The notes: generated by a model from the sequence alone, not told the origin. A DNA stretch of 51,530 bases from Candidatus Gastranaerophilales bacterium (GCA_944324425.1 CALUWE010000013.1:1-51530); one strand, 5' to 3'. Counted from the stretch's first letter, positions 1-7,722 are shown. Made by a program: numbers and translations.

Positions 1-998
1 AACCTCTCAATAACCTTTGACCTTGCGTTATATGGTCTTGCAAATACCGTTTCAATCCCGAGTTTTGCATAGAGTCCATAAAAACCTAATTCTCCGAACC
101 CTTTGTCATCCGAGAATGAGTTTGGCTCTCCAACGAAAGCTCCTCGCTTCCGTTTCGAGCCGTCACTCCCGCTGCCGCATGTAAAGTATTTGGCTCTAAA
201 CGCTCTGCCGTTGTCTTGATAGACAATTTTAGGTATCATATCGAGGTTTATTATTGCGTTTCTTAGGGCACTTGCAATACATTGGGTATTTTCTTCAAGC
301 ATAATTTCATACCCGACCAGTGCTGTTGATTTCCAGTCCAAAAATCCGACCAAAGTCGCTCTACAAGGCTTGCCCGTAAACGGATTAATCACTTGAAACG
401 CCAGTTTGTGCCCGTCTGCAACTAAAATATCCCCAACATTAAGCAGGCTCGCGTCCCTTTTAATATAAGGCTCGACCTTGTCGGAAAGTGCCTTTTCACC
501 ATCTCGAGCAAGCACCCATTTGTCATAATTGTTGTCCTTAAACCATTTCGCATAGCGTCTAAACGTAATATCTGCAGGGATAAAACTTTGACCTTGCTCT
601 TTGAGCTTGTATTTTGTAAGTGCGATTGCTTTGCCGATACAAATTCTATTCGGGTGTAGGAGCAAGCCCATAAATATTTTGATTTCTTCATTCGTTAGAC
701 ATGTTCTGTATTCATTCACAGAAACGTATTTGTAATTAGGAATTAGCCTTGTGTAATCCTCAGTTCCGTCTAAGCTTGCTTTCCAACGATGCAGGCTTCC
801 TCGTGAGATTTTACCTAAAACACTGAAAAGGTAGGAATTTGAACTATTATGCAGTTTGACAAAATCATAATCTGCCTGAAGTTTATTGACAGCTTTACGG
901 CGAAAATCTTGCCATTTACGGATTAAATCAAGTTTTGCAAGAGCATTTTGTTTTGCCTTCTCAGGGGTATATTTGATTGTCTCAACTTGGTTTTCCAT
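1..998 (-). CDS. MuA-like DDE transposase, C-terminus cut by window edge
   Basis: An open frame of 332 codons runs leftward from an ATG at 998 and leaves the window without a stop. The catalytic core of the Mu/TnsB-type integrase (rve) fold is readable: the first Asp in ADGHKLAF, the second Asp in VYQDNGRAF, and the third acidic residue in NARSKVIER. The spacing and the NPFTGKP...GFLDWKS stretch are typical of phage Mu transposase relatives, so the DDE triad looks intact. The N-terminal 140 residues should hold DNA-binding helices. It acts by cutting and joining element ends to target DNA. Whether it belongs to a Mu-like prophage or a Tn7/Tn552-like transposon cannot be told, because the partner ATPase (MuB/TnsC) would lie beyond the left edge. 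Confidence 0.88.
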   Translation of the reverse strand, partial: MENQVETIKYTPEKAKQNALAKLDLIRKWQDFRRKAVNKLQADYDFVKLHNSSNSYLFSVLGKISRGSLHRWKASLDGTEDYTRLIPNYKYVSVNEYRTCLTNEEIKIFMGLLLHPNRICIGKAIALTKYKLKEQGQSFIPADITFRRYAKWFKDNNYDKWVLARDGEKALSDKVEPYIKRDASLLNVGDILVADGHKLAFQVINPFTGKPCRATLVGFLDWKSTALVGYEIMLEENTQCIASALRNAIINLDMIPKIVYQDNGRAFRAKYFTCGSGSDGSKRKRGAFVGEPNSFSDDKGFGELGFYGLYAKLGIETVFARPYNARSKVIER

Positions 999-1054
999 TG
1001 TCTCAAAATCCTTGTAATGCCTTGTGCAACACATTCATCACTCGTTTTGAGACA
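978..1054. promoter_or_regulatory. Cluster of TGTCTCAA boxes at the transposase start
   Basis: TGTCTCAA occurs at 978-985 and again at 999-1006, spaced 21 bases (two helical turns). The 10-base TGTCTCAAAA at 999-1008 has a perfect inverted copy, TTTTGAGACA, at 1045-1054. The boxes straddle the transposase start codon. This suits either an autoregulatory operator or transposase-binding sites at an element end. A related GTCTCAAA occurs at 2464-2471. Confidence 0.5.
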
Positions 1055-1068
1055 GAAGTCAAGTGTTA

Positions 1069-2088
1069 TTAGTTGTAAGGATTATAATCAGGATTATTTT
1101 CTAAAAAGCCTTTAATAAATGATAATGCATTTTCTGAATATTTATGAATGCAACCATTTTTGGATGATTTAACAGGATAATGATATTCTTCATTACCCTT
1201 TAATTTAAGTTTAGATATTAGCTTGGCTGTATAATTTCTATTCTTTGAAATTTTTTTTGCAATATCACTAGTTAAAAAAGGATAATCGTCATTTACATTG
1301 CTTTTCTTATAAATTACTGGCAATGAATTTGTTAATTTTTTATCACCTTTTCGAAGAATTATATCTGCACTAAAGTTTTTAGGTGCTTGTACTGGAACAA
1401 TTCTTACCATATCAGTTGTATTTAAAAATTTATTTAATTCTAAATTTGATAATATTCGTTTTTTATTTTTGTATTTTTTTTCAAATTCTGCTTGAGAGAT
1501 AAAAGATGATGCTGTTTTATAACAAATTCCTCTTTCTAGTAGCCAAACTAGTTCTTTATTATTCTTATTATTTGTTGTTTTAATTTTACTTACAATTTTT
1601 TTTACTTTATCTGCATATGTAAGAGTTTCATTAAATGAAATAGATATAAAATTTGTCTCAATATCTTTCTTATACTTTGGAAAAAACTTAATTATTAAAT
1701 CTTTATAAAATTTGCAAGCAAAATAAAATAGATGGTGATTGATTTCTATTGGAATTTCTGGACAAATATTATGTACACAATAATTTCTAATTGAAAAAAT
1801 TTGATTTAATAAATCAATTTGATTTTCAGTTAATATTTTGTCATTGTATAATTTTAAAACAGCTTCTTCTGCTGCAATTGTAATTTTTTTTGACTTATCT
1901 CTATAAATATTTTTTCTTTTTTTTAATAGAATAGCTTTACTAATTAATTCCCAAGCATTAGTAAGTAAAATAAAAGTAGTTTGAGTTTTATAATTACTAA
2001 ACACGCGATTAAAGTTATCGACAGCAGCTAACATGATTTGTATAGAAGTTTTAGCTAATTTAGTATATTCTCTATGATTCTTTTCCAT
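1069..2088 (-). CDS. DUF3644-type HEPN-like protein, possible RNase/abortive-infection factor
   Basis: About 339 residues from the ATG at 2088; a TTG eight codons earlier is possible but lies across the -10 box. The N-terminal third matches the DUF3644 pattern, with TTFILLTNAWELISKAILL near residues 37-55. It is followed by RNYCVH at about residues 101-106, an R-x4-H motif typical of HEPN ribonucleases. The C-terminal 75 residues (TSDIAKKISKN...HKYSENAL) look like a helical DNA- or RNA-binding module. DUF3644 proteins are often found in defence and mobile regions, and this gene sits beside a transposase. It is visibly richer in A/T than the neighbouring genes, suggesting acquisition. The toxic RNase role is inference; no antitoxin partner is seen. 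Confidence 0.62.
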   Translation of the reverse strand: MEKNHREYTKLAKTSIQIMLAAVDNFNRVFSNYKTQTTFILLTNAWELISKAILLKKRKNIYRDKSKKITIAAEEAVLKLYNDKILTENQIDLLNQIFSIRNYCVHNICPEIPIEINHHLFYFACKFYKDLIIKFFPKYKKDIETNFISISFNETLTYADKVKKIVSKIKTTNNKNNKELVWLLERGICYKTASSFISQAEFEKKYKNKKRILSNLELNKFLNTTDMVRIVPVQAPKNFSADIILRKGDKKLTNSLPVIYKKSNVNDDYPFLTSDIAKKISKNRNYTAKLISKLKLKGNEEYHYPVKSSKNGCIHKYSENALSFIKGFLENNPDYNPYN

Positions 2089-2094
2089 AAATTT

Positions 2095-2100
2095 ATTATA
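2095..2100 (-). promoter_or_regulatory. -10 box placed for a leaderless transcript
   Basis: A consensus TATAAT on the minus strand is separated by exactly 6 bases (AAATTT) from the ATG at 2088, with no ribosome binding site between. Transcription would begin at or within a base or two of the start codon. The -35 region is weak (TTATTA at a 16-base spacing). Confidence 0.5.
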
Positions 2101-2260
2101 TTTGTAAAACAAATTATAATAAACAATATAATCTCAAATATTAAAAATTGTTTTTTATTGGATATCAAAACTTACTTATATTGATAATAATCTAAATTGA
2201 ATTAAATATTCCAATCTTATTGATAATTTGGTGTATCTCAATTTACAAGTAAAAATAAAG

Positions 2261-2387
2261 TTGCACTTTTTTGCATTTTATTGCACTGGGCTAAAACAGG
2301 CTTTGTGAGTAGGATAGACCCTGAAATAAATTCAGGGTGACAGAAAATTAGTGCAAAAGAGTGCAAAAAATGAGTACTTGAGTGCAA
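2261..2387. repeat. Opposed arrays of TTGCAC / GTGCAA boxes
   Basis: Left arm: TTGCACTTTT, TTGCATTTTA and TTGCACTGGG occupy 2261-2290 as three boxes exactly 10 bases apart. Right arm: AGTGCAA occurs in the opposite orientation at 2350-2356, 2360-2366 and 2381-2387, spaced 10 and 21 bases. The boxes therefore fall on one helical face on each side of a central palindrome. The arrangement resembles protein-binding sites for a repressor or transposase. Which protein binds is unknown. Confidence 0.55.
2311..2347. repeat. Dispersed palindromic element (CCCTGAA-N5-TTCAGGG type)
   Basis: The core is a perfect 7-base inverted repeat, CCCTGAA (2319-2325) and TTCAGGG (2331-2337), with loop ATAAA, flanked by GATAGA and TGACAGAAA. 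Translated on the minus strand it gives the CHPEFISGS peptide, which turns up in spurious ORFs over short interspersed palindromes in many bacterial genomes. It is therefore called as a repeat and not as a gene. Confidence 0.6.
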
Positions 2388-2579
2388 GAAAAGACCCATA
2401 CATCTCAATACTAAAAACAGCCTCAATCGTGCTGTCTGTTTGATTTTTTATTGAATTTTTCTCGTCTCAAATGTCCTGTTAAACTATACGAACCGTTGAG
2501 CATTTTTATGAGAGGGCAAGTTGAAACTTGCACAAGGACAGGAACTTAGTGAGGCGTAACTTATTAATGGTGAAAATTC

Positions 2580-2652
2580 GCGCCTGGAGGGATTCGAACC
2601 CCCGACCTTTTGGTTCGTAGCCAAACACTCTATCCAACTGAGCTACAGGCGC
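2580..2652 (-). tRNA. tRNA-Arg (anticodon ACG)
   Basis: 73 nt on the minus strand. The acceptor stem pairs GCGCCTG with CAGGCGC, and the T arm reads GGGGG-TTCGAAT-CCCTC. The anticodon stem TTTGG/CCAAA encloses CTACGAA, giving anticodon ACG (deaminated to ICG for CGN codons). CCA is not encoded. Its 3' end faces the accessory region at 1-2579, a common place for integrated elements. Confidence 0.95.
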
Positions 2653-2736
2653 AAAATCGGTAAAACAAAAAAATATTACTTTTTTCAAAAAAACAAAATT
2701 ATAAAACTATTCTATCCGAAAAAGCTAAATAATCAA

Positions 2737-4422
2737 CTAAAACCTTTTATTGTTTTTAATAATTTTCTCGCTTCCTCTTACAATAGAATTCCAAAATTCA
2801 GACTCATGGATATTTCCGGATTTTTCGGCAATATCTGCAGCAAGCTTTTTATAATTTAAGTCATTGGGCTCAATTTCAACCGCTTCTTTAATGTAGAGCA
2901 TAGCATCATTATAAAAGCCCAATCCCAAATTGCTGACTGCAGCCTGAGCATAATATTTTGCAGGCTGAGGATTAAGTTCAAGCGCAACAACAATTAAACT
3001 AAGCGCTTTTTTATATTCTTCTTTTTTGTTTAAAATCAAACCTTTAAAATAGTAGCTTTCAGCACTGTTTTTATCATATTCAATTAACTTATCCAATGCT
3101 AAAATTGCGTTGTCATAATCCTTTTTTCTGTAAAAAATTCTGGCTCTTGAATTTAAAAAGCTTGCAATTTGACCATGGCCTGAATATTTTTCAATCAATT
3201 CTTCCGCTTTATCGTAATTTTCATTATCAATCAGCAGGTCAACATATTCAGAAACCGTATGAATAGAATCAGGATAATGCTCAAGATGTTTTTCGTAAAA
3301 TTCAATTGCTTTAGAATCCAGCCTTAAGTCCTTATAAATAGAGCCCAGAGTATCCAACAATGTAAGATCATCTCTTACTTTCGGATTTTGTTCATACATA
3401 AGCTCTAATTTTTCTTTAGCCTGTACAATATCGCCTTTTTTGTACATCACAACCGCCCTTAAAATATCCGATTGCGGCTTGTAATAAGATAAAGGATCAA
3501 TCAAAGTTAAATTAAAAAGCGCATTGTCGTAATCTTTTTGTTTTTCAAACACCCAAGCCAAAAGAAGGTATCTCTTATCAATTGTATTTCTTGATTCATT
3601 CTGCTGAATGCACAAGGTAATTGATTTTTTAAGCGTTTGAACAGCCTCATCAAACCAGTTAACATCCATATAAGCTTTTGCAAGTTCCAAATAAAATTCC
3701 TGAAACCTGCCTTTGCTTAATTTTATTGCCAGATGAAAATTATCAATTGCGGCAAAATAATCTTTTCTTTTTATCTGCATAAGAGCTTTATAATAATAGC
3801 TCATAGGGTCTTTTTTTATTTTTAAAATTTCATCAATTAATTTTTCGGAATCAATGTAATTTTCCTCGTTATAATATATTAATGCAAGGTCAAACTTTGC
3901 CTCGGTAAAAGTTGGCGACTGTTCAACAACCTTAATTAAAATCTCTTTTTTGTTTTTTTCATCCAAAAGAGAAATTATATACAAAACATCGGGGTCATTT
4001 TTTAACTCATCATCCAATGTTTCATAAATTTTTAAAATCTCATCAGCTCTGCCCAATTTTAAAAGCACGCTGAAATATTTAACAAAATCCAAAGATTTTT
4101 TTGAGCTTTCGCATATTCCCTGAATTAATTTGAGCGCTTTATTGTATTCTTTTAAAAGAAAATGAATTTCATAAAGCTTATTTTGACTGTGCTCATGGGT
4201 CGGGTCAATTTCCAAAACTTTTTCATACTGTTCAATTGCCCTGTCATAATTCTTTAAAAGAAAATGCAAATCAGCAATTGAAGATATAACCTCAACCGTG
4301 GTTTTTTCATCAACATCATCGCTTAAAACTTTATACAAAACTTCAATCGCTTCTTTATAAAGCTTTTGATTCTTTAATTCAAAAGATTGTTTGATATATT
4401 TTATGTAATCATTATTCTCCAT
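2737..4422 (-). CDS. Tetratricopeptide-repeat protein
   Basis: 561 residues from the ATG at 4422. The frame could extend to a TTG at 4446, but the promoter lies there. It is almost entirely helical TPR units with repeated signatures such as NYDRAIEQYEKVLEIDP, DYFAAIDNFHLAIKLS, LDSKAIEFYEKHLEHYPDS and EYKKALSLIVVALELNP, about 14-15 repeats in all. No signal peptide, membrane segment or catalytic domain is visible, so it is probably a cytoplasmic scaffold for protein-protein contacts. It is transcribed away from the membrane-protein gene at 4528 and has no operon partner. Confidence 0.88.
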   Translation of the reverse strand: MENNDYIKYIKQSFELKNQKLYKEAIEVLYKVLSDDVDEKTTVEVISSIADLHFLLKNYDRAIEQYEKVLEIDPTHEHSQNKLYEIHFLLKEYNKALKLIQGICESSKKSLDFVKYFSVLLKLGRADEILKIYETLDDELKNDPDVLYIISLLDEKNKKEILIKVVEQSPTFTEAKFDLALIYYNEENYIDSEKLIDEILKIKKDPMSYYYKALMQIKRKDYFAAIDNFHLAIKLSKGRFQEFYLELAKAYMDVNWFDEAVQTLKKSITLCIQQNESRNTIDKRYLLLAWVFEKQKDYDNALFNLTLIDPLSYYKPQSDILRAVVMYKKGDIVQAKEKLELMYEQNPKVRDDLTLLDTLGSIYKDLRLDSKAIEFYEKHLEHYPDSIHTVSEYVDLLIDNENYDKAEELIEKYSGHGQIASFLNSRARIFYRKKDYDNAILALDKLIEYDKNSAESYYFKGLILNKKEEYKKALSLIVVALELNPQPAKYYAQAAVSNLGLGFYNDAMLYIKEAVEIEPNDLNYKKLAADIAEKSGNIHESEFWNSIVRGSEKIIKNNKRF

Positions 4423-4428
4423 AACAAA

Positions 4429-4456
4429 ATTATATAATTTTTTCAAACAATTGCAA
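4429..4456 (-). promoter_or_regulatory. Promoter for the TPR gene, leaderless arrangement
   Basis: Minus strand: -35 TTGCAA (4451-4456), 16-base spacer, -10 TATAAT (4429-4434). The ATG at 4422 follows 6 bases later with no Shine-Dalgarno sequence. Confidence 0.6.
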
Positions 4457-4527
4457 AAAATTTAATATTCTTGCAAAAAAATATTCAAAATATTATTATA
4501 TTGCTTGATTTTATAGAGGATACCAAA

Positions 4528-5421
4528 ATGATAGATGAAGAAAAAGCCAGAATTGCAAGGGAAATAGCCGTTCAGAGTTTAAAAGTAAAACCGAAATTAT
4601 CAAGCAAAACAGCAAACGGTTTTAATATAGCAGCATTTGCCCTGCCTGTAATATACAACCTTGCATACAAAAGAAAAAAACTTGCAATCACATTTTTAGT
4701 TCTGACTTGGCTGCCGCATTTTACAAACCACTTTGTCTCTTCAGGCCTTTATATCACAATGATTGGAGTTGTTTCGTTTTTAACGGTGGTTTTAGCGTTA
4801 ATTTCAGGTGTAACAGGCAACAAAGATGCATACAATGCCAGAGACTATGATGATGAAATAGACTTTTTAAAAAGCCAAAAATGCTGGATACCTTTTGCGG
4901 TTGCAGCAATGTTTTTGCATATTTTAATTTTGCCTTTCCAAATTACGGGGCACACCAATACAATTCAAATGCTGAAATTTGCGGAAGCAAAAGATGTTTT
5001 AAAACAAGCAATTCAAAAAGGCCTTAAAGACGGCGATATTCTTGGTGTAAACACGGTTGAAAACAATATTCCTTCGTATTTTGCAAAATATTTAAAAGGC
5101 ACTTTTAACGGCACCGATACAATTAAAATGTCTAACGGAACAACATATAAAATAGAAGGATATTTATATGAATGCGGTTCCAAAAAAGAAAATACATACC
5201 ATGAACAAAAAACTTCATGCGCAACCGTAACGGTTGACCTAAACGGCGACAAAGGCCCAAATGCATTTACCACAATGGATGAACTTAAAAAAATCAGAAG
5301 CCTTGTTAATCGCTCAACAAAATTAAAAGATGTCTACACCCTCTATGCATACAATGATGATGTAGCAGCAAAAGCCGGTACCGTTGAGCAATTTGCGCTC
5401 GAAAGATTTGAAAAAAGATAA
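4528..5421 (+). CDS. Polytopic membrane protein with C-terminal soluble domain, function unknown
   Basis: 297 residues. The ATG at 4528 is chosen because GAGGA lies 7 bases upstream; the longer frame has no such signal. Hydrophobic segments lie near residues 32-47, 51-68, 73-95 and 119-140, with a basic YKRKK between the first two. The first pair (GFNIAAFALPVIYNLAYKRK) is loosely reminiscent of DUF2628 membrane proteins, but I would not name it on that. The remaining 150 residues, with two cysteines near ECGS and TSCAT, look like a folded domain that could face the periplasm. tRNA-Thr follows 55 bases downstream. Confidence 0.7.
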   Translation: MIDEEKARIAREIAVQSLKVKPKLSSKTANGFNIAAFALPVIYNLAYKRKKLAITFLVLTWLPHFTNHFVSSGLYITMIGVVSFLTVVLALISGVTGNKDAYNARDYDDEIDFLKSQKCWIPFAVAAMFLHILILPFQITGHTNTIQMLKFAEAKDVLKQAIQKGLKDGDILGVNTVENNIPSYFAKYLKGTFNGTDTIKMSNGTTYKIEGYLYECGSKKENTYHEQKTSCATVTVDLNGDKGPNAFTTMDELKKIRSLVNRSTKLKDVYTLYAYNDDVAAKAGTVEQFALERFEKR

Positions 5422-5426
5422 CTTTC

Positions 5427-5455
5427 ATGACAATTAATTTTGTTTATATTATCAT
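5427..5455 (+). promoter_or_regulatory. Probable promoter of tRNA-Thr
   Basis: ATGACA (5427-5432), a 17-base spacer and TATCAT (5450-5455) end 21 bases before the mature tRNA 5' end. Confidence 0.45.
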
Positions 5456-5476
5456 ATAAATCAAGATGGTTTATTT

Positions 5477-5549
5477 GCCGATGTAGCTCAGTTGGTAGAG
5501 CAATCGATTCGTAATCGATAGGTCGTGCGTTCAAGTCGCATCATCGGCA
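5477..5549 (+). tRNA. tRNA-Thr (anticodon CGT)
   Basis: 73 nt. Acceptor GCCGATG pairs with CATCGGC; the D arm is GCTC-AGTTGGTA-GAGC. The anticodon stem ATCGA/TCGAT encloses TTCGTAA (anticodon CGT, reading ACG); the T arm is GTGCG-TTCAAGT-CGCAT. CCA is not encoded. The sensor kinase gene starts 23 bases later with no terminator between, so the two may share a transcript. Confidence 0.94.
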
Positions 5550-5572
5550 AATTAAAATGAATTTTAAGAGTA

Positions 5573-7387
5573 ATGAAAAAGAAATTTGAATTCAGTTTAT
5601 CAACACAAAATAAACTTATAATTGCAGGTTTGGTTGTTTCAACAGCTATCATTATGGCAGTTTCTTATTTTGCAATAGACAAAATAAGAGAAAAGCTTTA
5701 TGAAAACTACGCAAATTCAGGGCAACTTTTGGGCAGAACCATTGCAATTCAAAGTTATGAACTGATGAAAAAATCCGACTTTTCATCTAAAAAAAACCTG
5801 TTCAGGCAGCATGCAAGACTTGTTTTAGAGGGTAACTCCGACATTTCTTTTCTCACCCATAAAGATTCAGCCAACAATATAATATACTCCACAACGGAAG
5901 AATATCCCCAAAGAGAAAAAGAAACAAAAACCACGCTTACAACGCCTGTTCTGAATGAAAAAGGAAATGTTGTAGGATATGTTGAAATAGGCCTTAATGC
6001 AAACCTTGCAAAATCAATTTCAAATACAACAAAAAATTCAATGCTTGTTGTATTTGCCATGATGTGGCTTATATATACCGTTGTAGTTGTTTTAAACACA
6101 ATTTTAATCAGGCGTGAGCTTGGAATTTTAAGGTTGGGCGTTAAAGAAATTTCAAGCGGGAATTTCGGCACAATTTTGGAAAACGAAAAAACAACCGGAG
6201 AAATCAAAGAATTATTCACGGCCTTTAACGACATGAGCCAAAGGCTCCATTTATATGAAGAGCAAAACATAGACCAATTAACGTTTGAAAGAAACAAATT
6301 TGAATCCGTTTTAATGGGTATTGCAAACGGTGTTGTCGTGTGCGACAAGTTTGATAAAGTTGTTCTTGTAAACCCTTCTGCCCAAAAGCTTTTAAATAAA
6401 TCAATTTTAAATTCATCAATTCTGGATTTTATTGATTCCAAAGGAACAAAATGTTTTAAAACAGGCATTGAAAAATTTAAGCAAACTCCGGTGGATGAAG
6501 CCGAAAACAAACCTCTTTCTTTTTCAATCACAATAGAAAAAAAGGTTATAAAAGCAATAGTTTCTTCAATGTATTCAAATGTTCATGATTATTTAGGATA
6601 CATTATAATTTTAATCGACATTACAAAAGACGCCGAAATAGACAAATTAAAAAGCGATTTTATATCAAACGTTTCCCATGAATTAAGAACACCTGTTACC
6701 ATTTTAAGAAGCTATGCGGACACCCTTTATAATTACGGGGAAGATTTCAGTTTCAAAGAACAAAAAGAATTTATAGGAATTATAAACGACGAAATAATTC
6801 ACCTAAACAAGATGGTAAACGACATTCTTGATTTTTCAAAAATCGAAGCCGACACAAAACTGGAAAAACAATATTTAGATATTACAAACACAATTGAAAA
6901 AACGCTTGTGGGTTTAAAAGTTCTGGCTGATGAAAAGAAAATGAAAATCTTTTTAACCAAACAAGACGGACTTCCTTTAATTCCATATAACGAAGAAACA
7001 ATCGAAAGAGTTATAAACAACTTGGTTACAAATGCAATCAAGTATTCGCCTGAAAATTCAAAAATTGAAATAACCGTTGGGCTTACAACCGAGCATGATT
7101 ATGTAAAAATCAGTGTTAAAGACGAAGGAATAGGAATTGCACCTGAACTTTTAGACAGAATTTTTGACCGTTTTTACAGAGTTGAAAACACAACTCACAC
7201 AATAAAAGGAACGGGCTTAGGGCTTCACTTGGTAAAAACTGCAATTGAAAAACAACATAACGGCAGGGTTTTTGTAGAATCCGAACTAAACAAAGGGTCA
7301 ATTTTCAGCTTCATTTTACCCTTAGAAGAAGACTACATCCCGCAAAATATAAATAAAAAAGCAGACTATAAGCCGGATTCTGTTTAA
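5573..7387 (+). CDS. Membrane sensor histidine kinase, PhoR/WalK-like
   Basis: 604 residues. TM1 is near 15-35, followed by an extracytoplasmic sensor region of about 120 residues and TM2 near 156-178. Then come HAMP (about 179-232), PAS (about 241-355), HisKA and a HATPase_c domain. The phospho-accepting His is about residue 369 in SHELRTPVT. The N box NNLVTNAIKYSPE, G1 DEGIGI, F box FDRFYRV and G2 GTGLGLHL are all present, so the kinase looks active. No response regulator gene lies in the window, so it is an orphan here and its signal is unknown. The last nine codons overlap the antisense 3' end of the RNase P RNA gene. Confidence 0.93.
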   Translation: MKKKFEFSLSTQNKLIIAGLVVSTAIIMAVSYFAIDKIREKLYENYANSGQLLGRTIAIQSYELMKKSDFSSKKNLFRQHARLVLEGNSDISFLTHKDSANNIIYSTTEEYPQREKETKTTLTTPVLNEKGNVVGYVEIGLNANLAKSISNTTKNSMLVVFAMMWLIYTVVVVLNTILIRRELGILRLGVKEISSGNFGTILENEKTTGEIKELFTAFNDMSQRLHLYEEQNIDQLTFERNKFESVLMGIANGVVVCDKFDKVVLVNPSAQKLLNKSILNSSILDFIDSKGTKCFKTGIEKFKQTPVDEAENKPLSFSITIEKKVIKAIVSSMYSNVHDYLGYIIILIDITKDAEIDKLKSDFISNVSHELRTPVTILRSYADTLYNYGEDFSFKEQKEFIGIINDEIIHLNKMVNDILDFSKIEADTKLEKQYLDITNTIEKTLVGLKVLADEKKMKIFLTKQDGLPLIPYNEETIERVINNLVTNAIKYSPENSKIEITVGLTTEHDYVKISVKDEGIGIAPELLDRIFDRFYRVENTTHTIKGTGLGLHLVKTAIEKQHNGRVFVESELNKGSIFSFILPLEEDYIPQNINKKADYKPDSV

Positions 7388-7681
7388 GGTAATCATCTGT
7401 CTAATGCGTTTTTTCCTGCAATCTTAAAATTAAGCGAAAAGTACAATTCTTCTTGCAGATTCAAACTTGCACCCGATTGGGGTTTACCATGACCTTGGTT
7501 TTCACAAACCAAGCGGTGGGCTTTTACCCCGCCGTTGCACCTGTACAAAATTAATTTTGTAGTCTACTTTTCTGTGGCACTTTCCTCACGCTCACGCGCA
7601 CTTGGCTTTCCCAAGCAATCTTGTACTTAGGGTGTCCGGACTTTCCTCATTGCAAATAATGCAACGCAATTACCCGTCTGC
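7361..7681 (-). ncRNA. rnpB: RNase P RNA, bacterial type A
   Basis: About 321 nt on the minus strand. Diagnostic conserved blocks are visible in order: GAGGAAAGTCCGGACACC near the 5' end, AGTGCCACAGAAA, GGTAAACCCC, AGACAGATGATTACC, and ACAGAATCCGGCTTATAG near the 3' end. The ends are set by P1 pairing of GCAGAC (7681-7676) with GTCTGC (7366-7361). It is the catalytic RNA that removes 5' leaders from pre-tRNA. The transcript runs into the 3' end of the convergent kinase gene, and the T-run after P1 (TTTTTTATTTATATTTT) could terminate it. Confidence 0.93.
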
Positions 7682-7692
7682 TTTAATTTATG

Positions 7693-7721
7693 ATTATATT
7701 TTAAAGTTTTGGTTATTGCAA
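7693..7721 (-). promoter_or_regulatory. Promoter of rnpB
   Basis: Minus strand: -35 TTGCAA (7716-7721), 17-base spacer, -10 TATAAT (7693-7698). Transcription should begin near 7685, a few bases before the P1 helix. The -35 box abuts the stop codon of the upstream methyltransferase gene (7723). Confidence 0.7.
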
Positions 7722-7722
7722 A

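Larger units (their letters stand above)
1..1054 (-). mobile_element. Edge of a Mu-like prophage or Tn7/Tn552-like transposon
   Basis: The transposase gene and the TGTCTCAA-type boxes just upstream of it define the visible part of a mobile element continuing past position 1. On the minus strand the sequence starting at 1054 begins TGTCTCAAAA, a TGT start like many DDE-element termini, and the transposase ATG follows 56 bases later. The boundary is inferred. It could instead lie further right, anywhere up to the tRNA-Arg gene, which would make the HEPN gene cargo. No target-site duplication can be tested because the other end is outside the window. Confidence 0.4.
2101..2579. other. Non-coding stretch between the HEPN gene and tRNA-Arg
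   Basis: I see no convincing gene here. It holds the inverted TTGCAC box arrays (2261-2387), the dispersed palindrome (2311-2347), a GTCTCAAA box (2464-2471) and a 7-bp-arm hairpin, GCAAGTT/AACTTGC, with a 2-base loop at 2516-2531. Composition is as AT-rich as the HEPN gene up to about 2260. This makes the stretch a likely junction between acquired DNA and the backbone that starts at the tRNA. Confidence 0.5.

Noticed and set aside
2238-2426. 62-codon minus-strand frame giving a CHPEFISGS peptide
   Set aside because: The frame runs across the dispersed palindrome and the GTGCAA boxes, has no ribosome binding site, and such peptides are known artefacts of short repeats.
2580-2652. tRNA-Arg 3' end as an attachment site with a direct repeat
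   Set aside because: No second copy of the tRNA 3' end is visible in the window, and MuA-type elements do not integrate by site-specific recombination at tRNA ends.
2506-2688. 60-codon frame containing VAQLDRVFGYEPKGRGFESL
   Set aside because: It is the translation of the tRNA-Arg gene itself, a familiar false gene call.
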